Counted from the first letter of the stretch, positions 43,278 through 55,053 are shown. The stretch: 64,000 nt of DNA from Phytophthora quininea (GCA_011947345.1 JAAVTG010000186.1:1-64000); one strand, 5' to 3'. Numbers and translations: made by a program. The notes: generated from the letters alone by a model not told the origin.

Positions 43278-44165
43278 CATAGAAAAGTTAGTCCCCCTAG
43301 TTCTGTATGGTTCCGTCCACGCTCGTGATGCTGCGTCGGCCATGATGTTCGCTAACCCTGGTAAATGGCTCGCCGATACTCGAAGGTTGAAATACGTTTC
43401 AGCGAGGCCAATTGCACGGTTGATTTCCTGGCTGAGCTCATTTTTGGAGTGTAGATGATTGCACCATTGCACTGCTGACATGTTGTCACTCCAACACTTC
43501 ACGTACACCAGTCGCCCTTCAAAGGCCTCGTGCCATCTCGGTCCCCATGTCCAGAGAGCTAGAACGATACACAAATGTTCGCGCACGTTTATGGAAAACG
43601 TTCCTGTGCTGGAAATCATGGTTTGCTCTTCTTCGTCAAATTTTACTTGGAGGAACTTGTCGACGGCAGGGTCCAGTACTGCTAAGCCGCTGTTAGAAGC
43701 GTCCATATAGAGTTCGACATCCGGAGATGGCATGTCACCAAACATGCTCAGAGGTAACGCTGACAGACTCCCATGTGCTAATATGTGCTGAAACCAGTGA
43801 AGGTCAGTTAGAGCTCCAGTCGACAGATTAGTTTTGCCGAATTTGGGTGCTGTCACGACAAGTCCATGGAGACACTGATAGAATGGTTTAGCTGTCCGAA
43901 CGCACGTTGCCACATGACGTAGCGAGCCTAGCAGTTTTTGGAGTTCTGTCTTCGTTACTGCCTTCTTTGTCAGCATGACTTGTACTCGACCGAGGGCCTT
44001 TGCGATTTTTTCCGCAGGAATTGACACCGTCCTCTCCGTAGTGTTCCACAATAAACCCAAGGCCACCATTTCCGACCTCCACTCAGAAAACTTTGCCTCA
44101 TTGATGGAACGTGGCCCTAAAACAGCGAGCATTGCATGACGTAGCGTTGCTTCGGCTAGTTCATG
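43278..44165 (-). CDS. YR element B RT (C-terminal) and RNase H
   Basis: Begins ELAEATLRHAMLAVLGPRS, the segment after the WVDD box in elements A and C. RNase H shows LYMDASNSGLAVLDP, KCWSDNMSAVQW, and ANIMADAASRAW. The RT palm including WVDD is lost. Frame is open across 290 codons. Confidence 0.78.
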
Positions 44166-44334
44166 TGAAGATTTTGGGATGCCACGCAAACCAAAATAGG
44201 TTTTCTGGTCGGTGTGAGAAGAATCTCGTCCTCTGCTCAGTCCCAAGGCAGGCTGCGTAACCGCCCGGGCTGCAAGGGCCTCCTCGCTCCTCGTCATTCT
44301 TCGTTTTCTCCAGCAGTAGCTAGCTCTTTAACCC
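44166..44334 (+). repeat. A1 split direct repeat
   Basis: Starts TGAAGATTTTGGG and ends CTCTTTAACCC; repeated at 49767-49935. It contains the promoter-side leader; gag ATG follows at 44352. Confidence 0.85.
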
Positions 44335-44351
44335 GCAACCTTCAACTTAAG

Positions 44352-46450
44352 ATGCCCGCAGCGCTATCGACGCGTTCATTCGTCCTGGTTACGCCGGACA
44401 TGATCAACTTCAAGTGGGAACGCCCCATCTACTGCAAGGTGAAAAAGGTCAACGCTCGCTCGGTGCAAATTGAAGGTCTTCACGATGCAGCTGGAGAAAC
44501 CTGGGTCGTATCAAAATCCGCTCTACTCAACCGCACCGTGTCCGCGCAAGAAGCGCGTTCCAGCACTCACGGCCCCCTGCTTCGTCAACCCGTCCTGGTT
44601 CAGCACCAAGACGCTTATCACTTCGGGCAAGTGGTTTCCGCATCTGAAGGTCAAGCAACGATAAACCTGCTCGATCAGACGATCACAGCGAGAACCGATT
44701 TTATTACCCCCGTTGCCCCCGTTGTAGCTCTACTCCTGTATGAGTTGACTTTCTCCACATCGGAATGGAGTCTCGACGAGCTTCTGGACATGAGTCATGC
44801 GATCGTCGACGCCATATGCGGCTCCGGTACATCCTCGGGGACAACGAACATCGCATCGATCGCAGGCGCTTTTGTCGAAAGCACCTCTCTACCACAACTT
44901 GACGTCGATAGGACGTGGATAGATCCGACGACCGGGGAGACTACGGTTTTCCCCTTCAACACGCCATCGATTACGCTCACTACGTCGACGGTAACAACGA
45001 GCCTGTTCCAGCGTCAATCGGAACTTCTTTCTGCCACCCTCCTCGGCGCCAGCGACCAGCAAGATTGATGTCTTCCGCCGACAGCCTCACGCTATTCAAT
45101 CCTATGGAAGATGATGACGACAACTCCATACCGGAGCCCGTCGTCGGCATTACAGAGGCTAATTTAGCTTCAAGGCGTGCATCCGCATCCCGGAAGCGCA
45201 CCGCAAGTATTCAACTTCAGGAAGGCGACGGCGGACGCAAGCGACCAAACGTCGGTGCCAACGACACCTTGCAAACGGACACTCAAATCGCTCATCTGCT
45301 ACTTAACCATCCCGAACTAACGGAACGATTTCTGCAGCTTCAAGCGGACGCCGCCAATGCGTCACACGAAAACTCAATGCCAAGCCACAGTCATAGCGGA
45401 GCAGCATCACGCGTAGTCCAGCCAGCCCATGCCTTCGATAGTACATCCCAACAACCCGCCCCGCAGCTCAGCGAAGTGGTTCCAAGATCCAAGTATGCGT
45501 TCACGCCTTCCGTCCCGCAGAAGCAAATTCACGCACTAGCCACAGCACCGGCACATGAAGTTAAGAGCCCAACCGTTTTCATTGAAGGTCTAATCAACTC
45601 CAGAGCGGTCACGTTCAAGCCCGCGCCAAGTGTTCTAGTCCAAGCGTACGACCTCAGCTTTGGTATCCGCGGCTTATCGATCATGCATTTCGCCCCGCTG
45701 AAAACGCTCAATGAAAAAGCGGTCTGGATTCTAACGGCTGGAGTGAACATGCAAAATTTCTCCGCCGCAGTTCCTTTACCGCCCGCAGTACAGGCGGAGT
45801 CTCTCGACGACGTCCTGGACGCACTCCAGGCGCTAGAAATTTATGGGACTGAATATTTCTCGGCGGCCATAAAGGAGCTCGTGAGCACTCTCGTCGCCTT
45901 CACGAAGCAACAGTTACGCAGCATGGTGTGGCAGCAAGTCGATCTCATGCTCGTTGTGTTCTGGATGAACTCACGGCTTGAAAATATCCGTGTGGAACTC
46001 GAAACAGGATCCAGTGACGGCTCATCCGTCAAATTTCAGTGCTCCCTCGACAACCCAGATCTCCGCCAGATCATCCTCCAGATACAACAAAGGCAAATCA
46101 TGCAGCTACAACAGGCGATGTCGCAGTCTTCGCCTCCTCGGCCGAAGCCCAAAGGTCCAGCACTGAACAGTAGCGGATCATCGCTAAACGACAGGAGCAG
46201 CCGCAAAGTCAACCGCGTCATCAAGAACGAATTCGCCATTCCTCCAGATGTGTACGCGCTACTACCTGTACGAAATGACAAGCGCCTGTGTCTTCGCTAC
46301 ATATCCAACTCTGGCTGCCGTTCATCTAGCAACACCGATTGCACAGGGAAATCGCGAGCGCATTTCGTTCCAGACAGCCTCGATCCACGCGTTTGGGAAT
46401 TCATCGCTGACAAATTCGGTGGAGTCAAAACAGAACACGCAAATCTGTGA
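44352..46450 (+). CDS. YR element C gag-like protein (one slip)
   Basis: About 699 residues if one base is restored near 44950 (TTTTCCCC run), which makes 2099 nt a multiple of three. N-terminal domain STRSFVLVTPDMINFKWERP; Asp/Ser/Arg-rich middle; C-terminal C-x8-C-x7-C-x6-H knuckle (CLRYISNSGC...CTGKSRAH) shared with element A. Presumed RNA-binding structural protein. Confidence 0.75.
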
Positions 46451-46483
46451 CGCCAGGCTGGCCACGTCATTTCCCGCTCGAGC

Positions 46484-48588
46484 ATGAATCCAGTCGCGTT
46501 AACTTCTCGGTCTCTATCAATGTCGTCGTCGACAACGTCCACTCGGACACCCGCCGCGTCACTCGACGCCGGCACAACTCTCCATCATATTTCGGATCTC
46601 TCATCACGTATACGTCCGTCTAGCGAACGACCATCCACCGATTCACTCTCAAGATCGGCGGGTCCACTTCCCGCGTCTACAAGAAACGTTTTTCCCGTAG
46701 CAATTCAACACAGGAACTTGTCTAAACAGTCAGAAGCGTGCGTCCGACAGCATCTGGAAGAACGTCTACTACTGGAGGAATCCCGGACGTCCGTAGTCTT
46801 AAAGCGCGCCGGATTTTCCAAGTCAACGTCGCAAGATGCGCCGATAGATGACATCGACATGTGCGCAAAGAATTCAATTTCTGCCATCATCCGAGACCGC
46901 TGTTTGTCACTCGACAAAACGGTTCAACTAATCCGCAATGAGTCATATGGCGACACTCGTCCCAACAAGGCTCTCGAACCCGCACGTCTAGAATTCGTCC
47001 TGGCGGGATATCCTCATCTGCCAACACTGCTGGAAATCGCCTCTCACGGCATCAAGCCAAAATGGACTTCTGGTTTCAAGCCCACCGATCGTAAAGTGAA
47101 AAATCACGAATCCTTTAGACGCCACCTACAAGCCGCGCTAAAAGTATTCGGGAAGGACAAGACGCAGGAAAGTCCCTCGTAGTCGATGCAACACTGTTAG
47201 ATCAGTGGCCGGCGGTGTGCTGCAGCCCTTTTGGTGCCGTGGAGAAGTCTGGCGTTGATCCAAGCACAGAAATCCGTCTAATCCATGATCTATCACGCCC
47301 GCCAGGTCTTTCAACAAACGACCGTCTCGACAAAGAGTGCCTGCCTGACATCGACTATCAGTATGTTACAATCCTCGCACAACGCATTGAATATCTGGCC
47401 GCCAATTACCCCGGCTGCCGGATTTGCATTCTCAAGGGCGATGTTAAAGGCGCGTATCGTCACCTGATGACTCATGCAAGCCACGTCCACCTGATGGCCG
47501 GGTTGATCCCAGAGCGCAAAGCACTAGTGATCGACCTGGCAGCGCCCTTCGGTTGGTCAGGATCACCAAAGTACTACGCTGTGTTTGGGCGAGCGATCTC
47601 ATGGTGCGTGGAAAACAACTCGCCGGCATCGGTCTCGGATTCACTGGACGCTATCCCATTCTTTGGCTACGAATGGGTAGACGACCACATTCTAATTGAA
47701 ATCGATACTGCCGACCGTCTAGAGCTAGCAGAAGCAACATTACGCCACGCCATGCTTGCCATCCTCGGTCCACGTGCCATCAACGAAACAAAATTTTCGG
47801 GGTGGTCGACGCGACTAGAAGCCCTCGGTCTGATCTGGGACACCGCTAACCGGACGCTTTCAATGCCCCAAGAGAAGATCGACAAAGGAATCCGTCGCAT
47901 TATGGTCTTACTCGATCGAAACGCTGCAACTCGCAACGAACTGGAAAAAGTCCTGGGGAGCCTTCGATACATCACGCTCTGTTTGAGATCAGCAAAGCCC
48001 TTTTTCCAACAACTTCACTCGGTAATCGCAAAATGGCCCCGCTTCGGAAGAATCAAATTATCTCAAAGGGTGATAGACGATCTGAACTGGATTCACGTCA
48101 TTTTAAGCGCGGGACACTTGGCAGAACTTCCCTGAGCATGTTTGGCGGAAACCCGGACCCAGACTTCCACTTATACATGGATGCTTCAGACGACGGTCTA
48201 GCGGTACTAAACCCAGCGCAAAACGAATACATCAAAGTGCGGTTCGATCAAGAGGAGCGCGATCTGATGGCATCTGGAGAATTCTCTATCAACGTCCGGG
48301 AACATTTATGTATAGCCATCGCCTTGTAGACTTGGGCTAAACACTGGAGTTCTCACTCGATAACCAGTACCCCACACATTCGGTGCTGGAGCGACAACAC
48401 CTCAGCTGTCGCTTGGAGCAACAAACTGTCGACCCGGTGCCCTGCCAACCAAGAAATAAACCGAGGCATCGGTCTGGGCGAAGCTGTATTCAACGTTCGA
48501 ATATCTGCCGCACACCTGCCCGGAGTCTCGAACACAATGGCCGACGCGGCGTCCAGATCCTGGAGTTAACCGTTCGCTTCAACATGGT
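46484..48588 (+). CDS. YR element C reverse transcriptase-RNase H (slips, one nonsense)
   Basis: RT leader (46484-47182), palm (47215-48135) with ILKGDVKGAYRH and YEWVDDHILIE, RNase H (48033-48588) with LYMDASDDGLAVL, RCWSDNTSAVAW and NTMADAASRSW. Breaks at an A4 run near 47143 and at CCC 48131-48133 each need one extra base. TAG at 48327-48329 replaces an expected Trp codon and is a true nonsense change unless misread. Confidence 0.78.
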
Positions 48589-48631
48589 CTAACTTCTGTG
48601 TGCATTGGAAGCAGGTACCAGTCCATCCAAC

Positions 48632-49657
48632 ATGGAGAAAAGTCTACAAAACCTTCTCAGCGAGCTGCAAGCCAAATCTTTGGCCTCGTCGTCAGTGCTC
48701 AAGTACGCAGCAACGTGGAAGCAGTGGGTTAAATGGTGCAAATTCATGCACTTCCCACCTTGGCTTTCCAAGAACCGAGAGCAGCACTCCTACCAACTCG
48801 CGCTCTTCGCAGTGTACTGCTGACGCTTTGGCTTCAGCGACACGAGAAGAGGAAACTCTGCAGCAACGATCCTCTCCAAAATCTGCCACATCTCGTGGTA
48901 TCATCAGTGCCACCTCGGATTCAACGTCGGCTTACTTGCGGGACACAAGCTGGCAGTCACAGGCATGCGACGAAGCGACCCGACATCAGCGAGAAAGAGA
49001 CCGATCACCATCCCAATCCTGCGGCGTCTCCACCGCGGACTCAACTTCGAAGTCACCCATGACCGGGTCTTGTGGGGCGCTGCGGTCATGGGTTTCTTCT
49101 ATCTGCTGCGACGATCCGAGTATCTCGCGCAAGGAAACAATGTCCAGAACCATGTCATCTTGAGATCGGACTTTCAAATTCTAAACAGTTTCGGCAGATC
49201 GAGCTCGATCTTGCATGCTGCAACCCACGCGGTCATCAACTTTCGAAGCAGCAAGGCCGACCAATTCGGCGTTGGAGCGCAACGAACACTGACTCGTTCA
49301 GGATCAACGTGGTGCTGTCCAGTCCAAGCTCTGTGGTACCTCATCAAGCACCATGAATCAGTAAATGCCCCCACGAACTCTCCGCTATGTCAAATATCCC
49401 GCGGGAAATACCTTCAAGCCAACGACCTAGTAGCAGCCATCAAGGCCGCGGCGGTCGAGGCCGGCGAAAATCCACAGCAGTTTGGTTCGCACTCACTCCG
49501 CATCGGCGGAGCCACAGCGCTATTCAACTCAGGCGTCGACAGCCTAGCCGTGAAGAAATTCGGTCGTTGGAAGTCGGACGCATTCGAGCGATACGCGGTC
49601 ATCCAGGCGGATCTTTCAAGCAAGCTTGCAGCCAAAATGATCTCAAGCCGCGATTAG
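48632..49657 (+). CDS. YR element C tyrosine recombinase (one nonsense)
   Basis: ATG 48632. Core-binding part HSYQLALFAVYC; TGA at 48821-48823 sits where A and B have Trp; the rest is open: GFFYLLRRSEYLAQ (catalytic Arg), FGSHSLRIGGATALF (HxxR), KKFGRWKSDAFERYAVIQ (nucleophilic Tyr). It would join circular element DNA into the genome. Apart from the TGA all catalytic residues are present. Confidence 0.8.
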
Positions 49658-49715
49658 CAGCGTTCGTCATCGGGCAACCCCCACGCCACTCCCTGGCAGC
49701 GGGGCGCTGCTAATC
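49652..49715 (+). repeat. Conserved 3' stem-loop of YR element C
   Basis: Arms GATTAGCAGCG (49652-49662) and CGCTGCTAATC (49705-49715), perfect 11 bp; inner GCCA-CTCCC-TGGC hairpin. The recombinase TAG stop lies in the 5' arm. A second hairpin CGTGCC-ACTC-GGCACG follows at 49727-49742. Confidence 0.75.
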
Positions 49716-50021
49716 TAACTTCAATCCGTGCCACTCGGCACGAATTTCCCCAACAACGCCAAGAAATGAAGATTTTGGGATGCCACGCAAACCAAAATAG
49801 GTTTTCTGGTCGGTGTGAGAAGAATCTCGTCCTCTGCTCAGTCCCAAGGCAGGCTGCGTAACCGCCCGGGCTGCAAGGGCCTCCTCGCTCCTCGTCATTC
49901 TTCGTTTTCTCCAGCAGTAGCTAGCTCTTTAACCCCACCACGCCACTCCCTGGCAGCGGGGGCGCTAATCTAACTTCAATCCGTGCCACTCGGCACGAAT
50001 TTCCCCAACAACGCCAAGAAA
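49677..50021 (+). repeat. B1-A2-B2 terminal array of element C
   Basis: B1 (about 49677-49766), A2 (49767-49935) and B2 (about 49936-50021). B2 ends CAACGCCAAGAAA directly against chromovirus RT. B2 carries only the 3' half of the stem-loop, so the repeat boundary falls within the loop. Confidence 0.85.
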
Positions 50022-52551
50022 CTACGAGTATCTGGTCCTCCCAATGGGGTTATCGAACGCACCTGCTACATTCAATGAAGGAATTTGAAGAGCGTTAAAG
50101 GATCTAAGTGATATTTTCCAGTCTTACTTTGATGATATCTATATCTATACGAGATCGAGCTCACTAGAAGACCATTTGGCGGCGCTCGACCGAGTTCTAA
50201 CGCGGCTGGAAAAGCACAAATTGTACGTTAAGCTTTCGAAATGCGTGTTCTGTTCGGATGAGATTCCCTGCTTAGGAGATTATGTCGGCAGAGAAGGCGT
50301 AAGAATCGATCCAAAGAAAGTCATCATTCTTCATGACTGGCCATTGCCACGGACCCGGAGCGAACTGCAGTCGTTCTTGGGTACTGCGGCATACGTACAA
50401 CGATTTTGTCGCGACTTTGCGTCCGATGCTGGTCCTTTATTTGGCATGTTGAAGGGGCCAAGCAAGCGAGCCATCAGCTGGACGGATGAACTTCGTGCGT
50501 ATTTTCAAGCGCTCAAGCAAAAATTGGCTCAACTCCGGTGCTAGCAATTCCGGATTTTAACAAACCATTTAGTTTGCGAATGGGTGCGAGTGATCAGGCC
50601 ATTGGTAGGGTTTTCATCCAAGAGGGAGTTAACGGAGATGAAGTAGTGGAAAGACCTGTAGCCTTTGGAGGCAGAAAATATAAAGACGCCGAGAAGAACT
50701 ACTCTATTCGCGAGAAGGAGTTACTGGCAATCCTATTCGGGCTTCGATTGTGGAGAGTGTATCTTCTCGACAAGCCTTTCGTCGTCGAGACAGACCACCG
50801 CTCGCTAGAAACTCTGTTTATCCAGAAGACGATATCGCGTCGCGTGGTTCGGTGGTATGATGAGCTCAACGAGTACCCTATTAAATTTCGCTACATACCG
50901 GGCAGTGAAAACATTGTCGCTGATGGGATATCCCGCCGACCAGACTTTATGGAGCATGAACTCGTAACTCTCGCGGCTATCAGCACAAGAAAACAAGTAC
51001 AGGAGCCTGTGGAAAATGACTTAGCAAGCCTGGTGGAGGAAGCGGTAAGCCGGTATGATGAAGATCAGTTCACAGCTGAAATACAACAGCAGCTCAGTGG
51101 TGACAACCAGAAAATCAAGACAGCAATTCGACACTTAGGAAGATACAGCATGTGTAATAAGCAGATATTGTACCGAGCGCCATGCGATGAACAATCACGA
51201 CTTGTTCTGCCCAACATTGGTGAAATTATTGATACTCTTCTGTACGAATTTCACGACGTGAAGTGTTATGGACATCCTGGAGTTGATAGAACGTTACGGT
51301 TGGTGGAAAAAGCTTACTGTTGGCGTAACTTGGAGCGATCCGTACGAGCGTATGTTTGATCCTGCAAAGTTTGTCAGCGCACGAAAGGACGAACTACGAA
51401 GCCCCGGGACTGCTACGATCCCATCCAATTCCAACAGCAAGATGGACGCATCTTGCAATGGACTTTATCGTTGCGCTACCAGAAACGAAGTCAGGGTACG
51501 ATGTAATCATGGTCGTGATCGATCGATTAACCAAAAGGGCGCATTTCCTACCAACAACAACGAATGCCACGACACTTGAAACAGCTACCTTGTACCGAGA
51601 CCGCGTGTTTGTGCTGCATGGAATACCAGAAGAGATATTATCAGATCGAGACCCAAAGTTTACTTCTGAGCTATGGACAAATCTGTGTGCGATGCTTGGC
51701 ACGCGTCAGAAGCTGACCGCAGCTTTCCGACAACAAGCGAATGGAGTAACAGAGCGGGTCAATCAAACTATTGAATATTTTCTGCGTGCATTTAGCAATA
51801 GTAATAACGATGATTGGGATGAACTGTTAGCGCTAGCGGAGTTTGCCTACAACTCGCGTTACCAAGCGTCTATTCAGATGTCTCCCTTCACAGCTGACTT
51901 GGGATATCTGCCGATGACACCAATCTCTCTGCGAACGCTACAACAAGATAACTCGGTGACGGCTCGTGCTAATAGTACCCTAGGTAAAGAATTCATCGAA
52001 ACCCAACAAGACTTGCTAGCCACAGCAAGACGAGCCTTGCAGTCGTCACAGGATCGCATGAGTCACATCTATGATCAACACAGACCAATCCAGCAGTTTG
52101 CTATCGGCGACCTCGTACTATTGTCTACTGCAAATTTGGCTACATTTCATGCTGGCACAAGTTGGAGTTGGGACCGAGGTGGATTGGTCCATATGCACTT
52201 GATGATCAAGTTGGACACAACTACTACCGACTGGAACTACCAACTGGAGTGAAATTCCACCCCGTCTTTCATACATCAATGTTAAAGCCATACGTGCCTA
52301 GTGACCGGCCAGATCAGACGATTTTCAAGGTGCGATTGCCTGATGGTAGTGAGGGAGAGTTGGTTGAGGATATTGTCGGCTGCCGAAAACGAAAAGGCAA
52401 GCAAGAATACCGCGTGAAGTGGATAGGACAAGCAGAATTAACATGGGAACCTCTCGAAAACCTGCAATACGTCCTCGATTTGGTCAATCGATATCATCTA
52501 AAGCTCAAGACCCAGAGAAAACAGAAAATAAAGAAACGACAGCAACAGTAA
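50022..52551 (+). pseudogene. Chromovirus pol: RT, RNase H, integrase, chromodomain
   Basis: RT: YEYLVLPMGLSNAPATFN and YFDDIYIY. RNase H: DQAIGRVFIQE, YSIREKELLAI and ETDHRSLE. Integrase: HGHPG-like zinc region, then a TGA at 51357-51359 before SCKVCQRTKGR where CGA (Arg) is expected; catalytic residues in MDFIVALP, LSDRDPKF and NGVTERVNQTIEY. Chromodomain: VEDIVGCRKRKGKQEYRVKW and TWEPLENL near 52365-52470. Frames shift near 50080, 50535, 51390 and 52160. Chromodomains direct insertion to marked chromatin. Confidence 0.82.
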
Positions 52552-52621
52552 GGACTTCTCTTGGCGGTGGGAATATCAAGAGGTCATGACAAACCAAGAC
52601 CTTCTCTTGGAGGATGGAACG

Positions 52622-53012
52622 TGACAGGATCATGATGAAGCCAGGAGCCAGGAGCAAGAAGCAACGGACGAGTACCCAGAGGAGCAGACGCTCGGGATAA
52701 ACCAATGACAAGCGGCCATTTTAACAAGACGTAAGATTAGTATGGAGTAGCGAGTGCGGAAAGAATGAGGTTCAAGTCGAAGCACCAAACGGAGTGGCAA
52801 CTCGTCCCATTCATTCTTGAATCAACCAAAGACAAAACAAGTTTTCACTGCTCTGGCCAAGCAGACGTGTGATTCTTCTAAGACCTCTAAGACTGAGCGA
52901 GAACGCGCGCGACTCAACAATTAAATAAACGACCTGCTTCCTCTTAAGTGCTACCAAGATCCTCGTTAATCAGAGCTCTCGGTGTAGCCGGAGCTCTGCT
53001 AACTTCGTAACA
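52622..53012 (+). repeat. Probable 3' LTR of the chromovirus
   Basis: Starts TGACAGGATC after a purine-rich tract and ends AACTTCGTAACA. Length is close to the solo LTR at 42525-42900. The start is inferred, as no second LTR is present. Confidence 0.5.
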
Positions 53013-53939
53013 TGAACATTCACAAGAAAGATTGAGTAACTTGGATAAATCCTCATTAACTCGCGAATACATGAGTATCTAACTAATTTTTGGCTCTTCC
53101 GCTAAACGCACCTACAAGCTAGTTCGAGACCTACGGCGGCTTGGTAATCGATACGGTGAAAGGAGCTGGGTCAATGAATCCTGGCTAGCATCTTCCTCGC
53201 CTCCGTAGTCATCAAGAGTCGACTCCATGCGTCGCTTCTATTTGGCTCGGTGCTTCTCCTGTGCACAACGTCGGTTCTCCCGGATGTCGGCTCCTATTTC
53301 GAGGAGTCGATGTTGGTACTGGTAGTAGCGTCTCGCGTCGTCGCGAAGTGGATTGAAGCCTATGTGATAGTTAGTCAAGGCCACGGATCACATGCAAGCG
53401 ATCAAACTCCGCGTTCTGCACTGCTTCGAGGACAGCGTCGACGTGATTTCGAGCCGAACGGCGCACCATTTTGCAGCGCGTCAGCTGCAGGATTGGGGAT
53501 GGAAAGTGAGTGTTGGTGTGGCTGCAAGGCAACCGAATGGCTCGATGTGAGCTCAAGTGGTTGGTCGATACGGGTTGGAAACGGTTGGCAGAGACTTCAG
53601 GAGATGAAGTGGCTGGTGCAGCAGTAACAGCAGCAGATCAGGAGATGTTAGTGCTGTCCACCAAAACGTTTGACTTGATCTTGTATGGAACCACAGAATA
53701 GATCAAGTGACCTGGAGTTAAACTGCGTTTCCTGACATTGCAGTGAGTTTTCCGACAATTACTTACTAGTTCGAGGTGTGCTCGGCCACTCGAGGAAGAT
53801 CCATATACTGCCGATTTAATGAGTTTTCTCCGTTTTAGTCGATCTTCAGCTGGTTACCTGGTTTCCCAGCGGGAAACCCAGCTGTTATTTGCGTGAGACT
53901 CGCTCTTTGACGAGTTGCTCGCAATCTAGCCAAGTGGTC
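53013..53939. other. Stretch with no recognised gene
   Basis: Two overlapping plus frames (53250-53627 and 53510-53701) have reasonable codon texture but no family I recognise; they may be remnants of a retroelement gag or unknown gene. Confidence 0.4.
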
Positions 53940-54678
53940 TACTATACATGCCAGACCAAAACTTCATCAGATCTGCGTGGCCTCCATATGTTTGTAAACT
54001 GTTCTTTGAAAGGGGTGGTATGTGATGACGGTGGCTTCTTACCAGGACGTAATATGCTGCGCCTGCATCACATTTGGCCGGCCTGAAATGAAAAATCATT
54101 AAATCTTCAACTTGCTGTACATACATACGGAGACATTGCGGTTCTATTACTCTGCTGTAGCACCACTCCAAATCACCTTCACCACTGATGAAAGGCGTCG
54201 GGAATGTTTCACTTGGCAATTCACCCTCCGATCAACAACTGCTCCAAGCTCAGTCGAGTGTTTCCAAGTCCAGAATCATGTCTCCTTTTCATGTCCTACT
54301 CGCCACAAGCATCCTCTACTTCGTCGGTATCACTTCTATCGTCGAGGCAGATCCGACAAACTCACTCACGAAGCCAACCGTCAACGCCATCAACTCTTTC
54401 GGTCCAGGTCGAAACCTGCGAACCGACAACAACACCACAACCAACTCCGAGGAGCGTGTCAACATTCTCGTCGTGTCTTCGATTGCTGCCAAGTTGAGTG
54501 CAGCCAAGAAAGCCAAAGAGACAGCCAAGTGGAACCAAATCGACGACTGGTTCGAGTGGTACTGGATGCCAGTGGAAGTCAAGAGAGATTTAAAGCTGGG
54601 CAGCAAGTTCGGCAAGAAACTCAAAAGGACAAGAACTACAAGTTCTACAAGGCCTATCTGGCCAGATTCGAAGGCAGT
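53940..54678. repeat. Left arm of second inverted duplication (0.74 kb)
   Basis: Reverse copy at 56027-56764; paired positions sum to 110705. It covers the promoter and N-terminal half of an RxLR-type effector, so two near-identical effectors face each other. Confidence 0.85.
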
Positions 54679-55053
54679 TTAGACGAGCTGTTAGGGACAA
54701 ACCTCCCCACTCTCAATATGTGGAACTTGCTTGGTCTTGAGAAGTTCAGGACACCAAGCGCTTTGAAGGATTCGGAAGAGATCCGCATCTACGTCAGCTA
54801 CGTCACAAAGTTCGACGACAAGGCCATCAGAGCAGGAGAACTGCCGAAGCCAAGTCTTGGAGAAATCTATTTCCCAGCGTCTCGAGCCGAGTTTGTGGCA
54901 AAACTTGCCGCTCGCACCGCCGAGAACAGACCTGAAGATTACGTCAAAGCCTCGCTAGGATTGACTGGGAAAACGGGGACGGACCTCACCGAACACGCCA
55001 ATTATCCCTACTTTAAGGAATACCTCGACGACATGAGCAAAATGACTTCGTAA
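54278..55053 (+). CDS. RxLR-type effector with one frame slip
   Basis: Signal peptide 1-23, RNLR 45-48, EER 58-60, KWNQIDDWFEWYW helix. One base is missing at the AAAA near 54624-54628; with it the gene is 259 codons. The middle module differs from the other cassette members (LGTNLPTLNMWNLLGLEKF, YVSYVTKFDDKAI), then joins the shared end SRAEFVAKLAART...YPYFKEYLDDMSK. Convergent with the effector at 55757. Confidence 0.72.

Larger units (their letters stand above)
41724..44165 (-). mobile_element. YR retroelement B, 5'-truncated
   Basis: Minus strand. Retains the RT C-terminal half and RNase H (43278-44165), the recombinase (interrupted), the 3' stem-loop and a second GTGCCGA hairpin (41755-41770). 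The 5' side ends at element C's A1 repeat. Inserted in LINE copy 2 with no visible target duplication, as expected for YR integration. Confidence 0.8.
44166..50021 (+). mobile_element. Ngaro-like YR retroelement C, near complete
   Basis: Organised A1-gag-RT-RH-YR-B1-A2-B2. A1 44166-44334 and A2 49767-49935 (169 bp each) are near-identical; B1 about 49677-49766 and B2 about 49936-50021 match apart from small indels. Split direct repeats of this layout define Ngaro/PAT-type YR elements. The left flank is element B, the right flank chromovirus RT. Confidence 0.88.
50022..53012 (+). mobile_element. Ty3/gypsy chromovirus, 5'-truncated
   Basis: RT C-terminal half, RNase H, integrase, chromodomain, then a 3' LTR of about 391 bp (52622-53012, TG...CA) preceded by a purine-rich GGAGGATGGAACG tract. 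Gag, protease, RT N-terminus and 5' LTR are missing. Confidence 0.85.
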
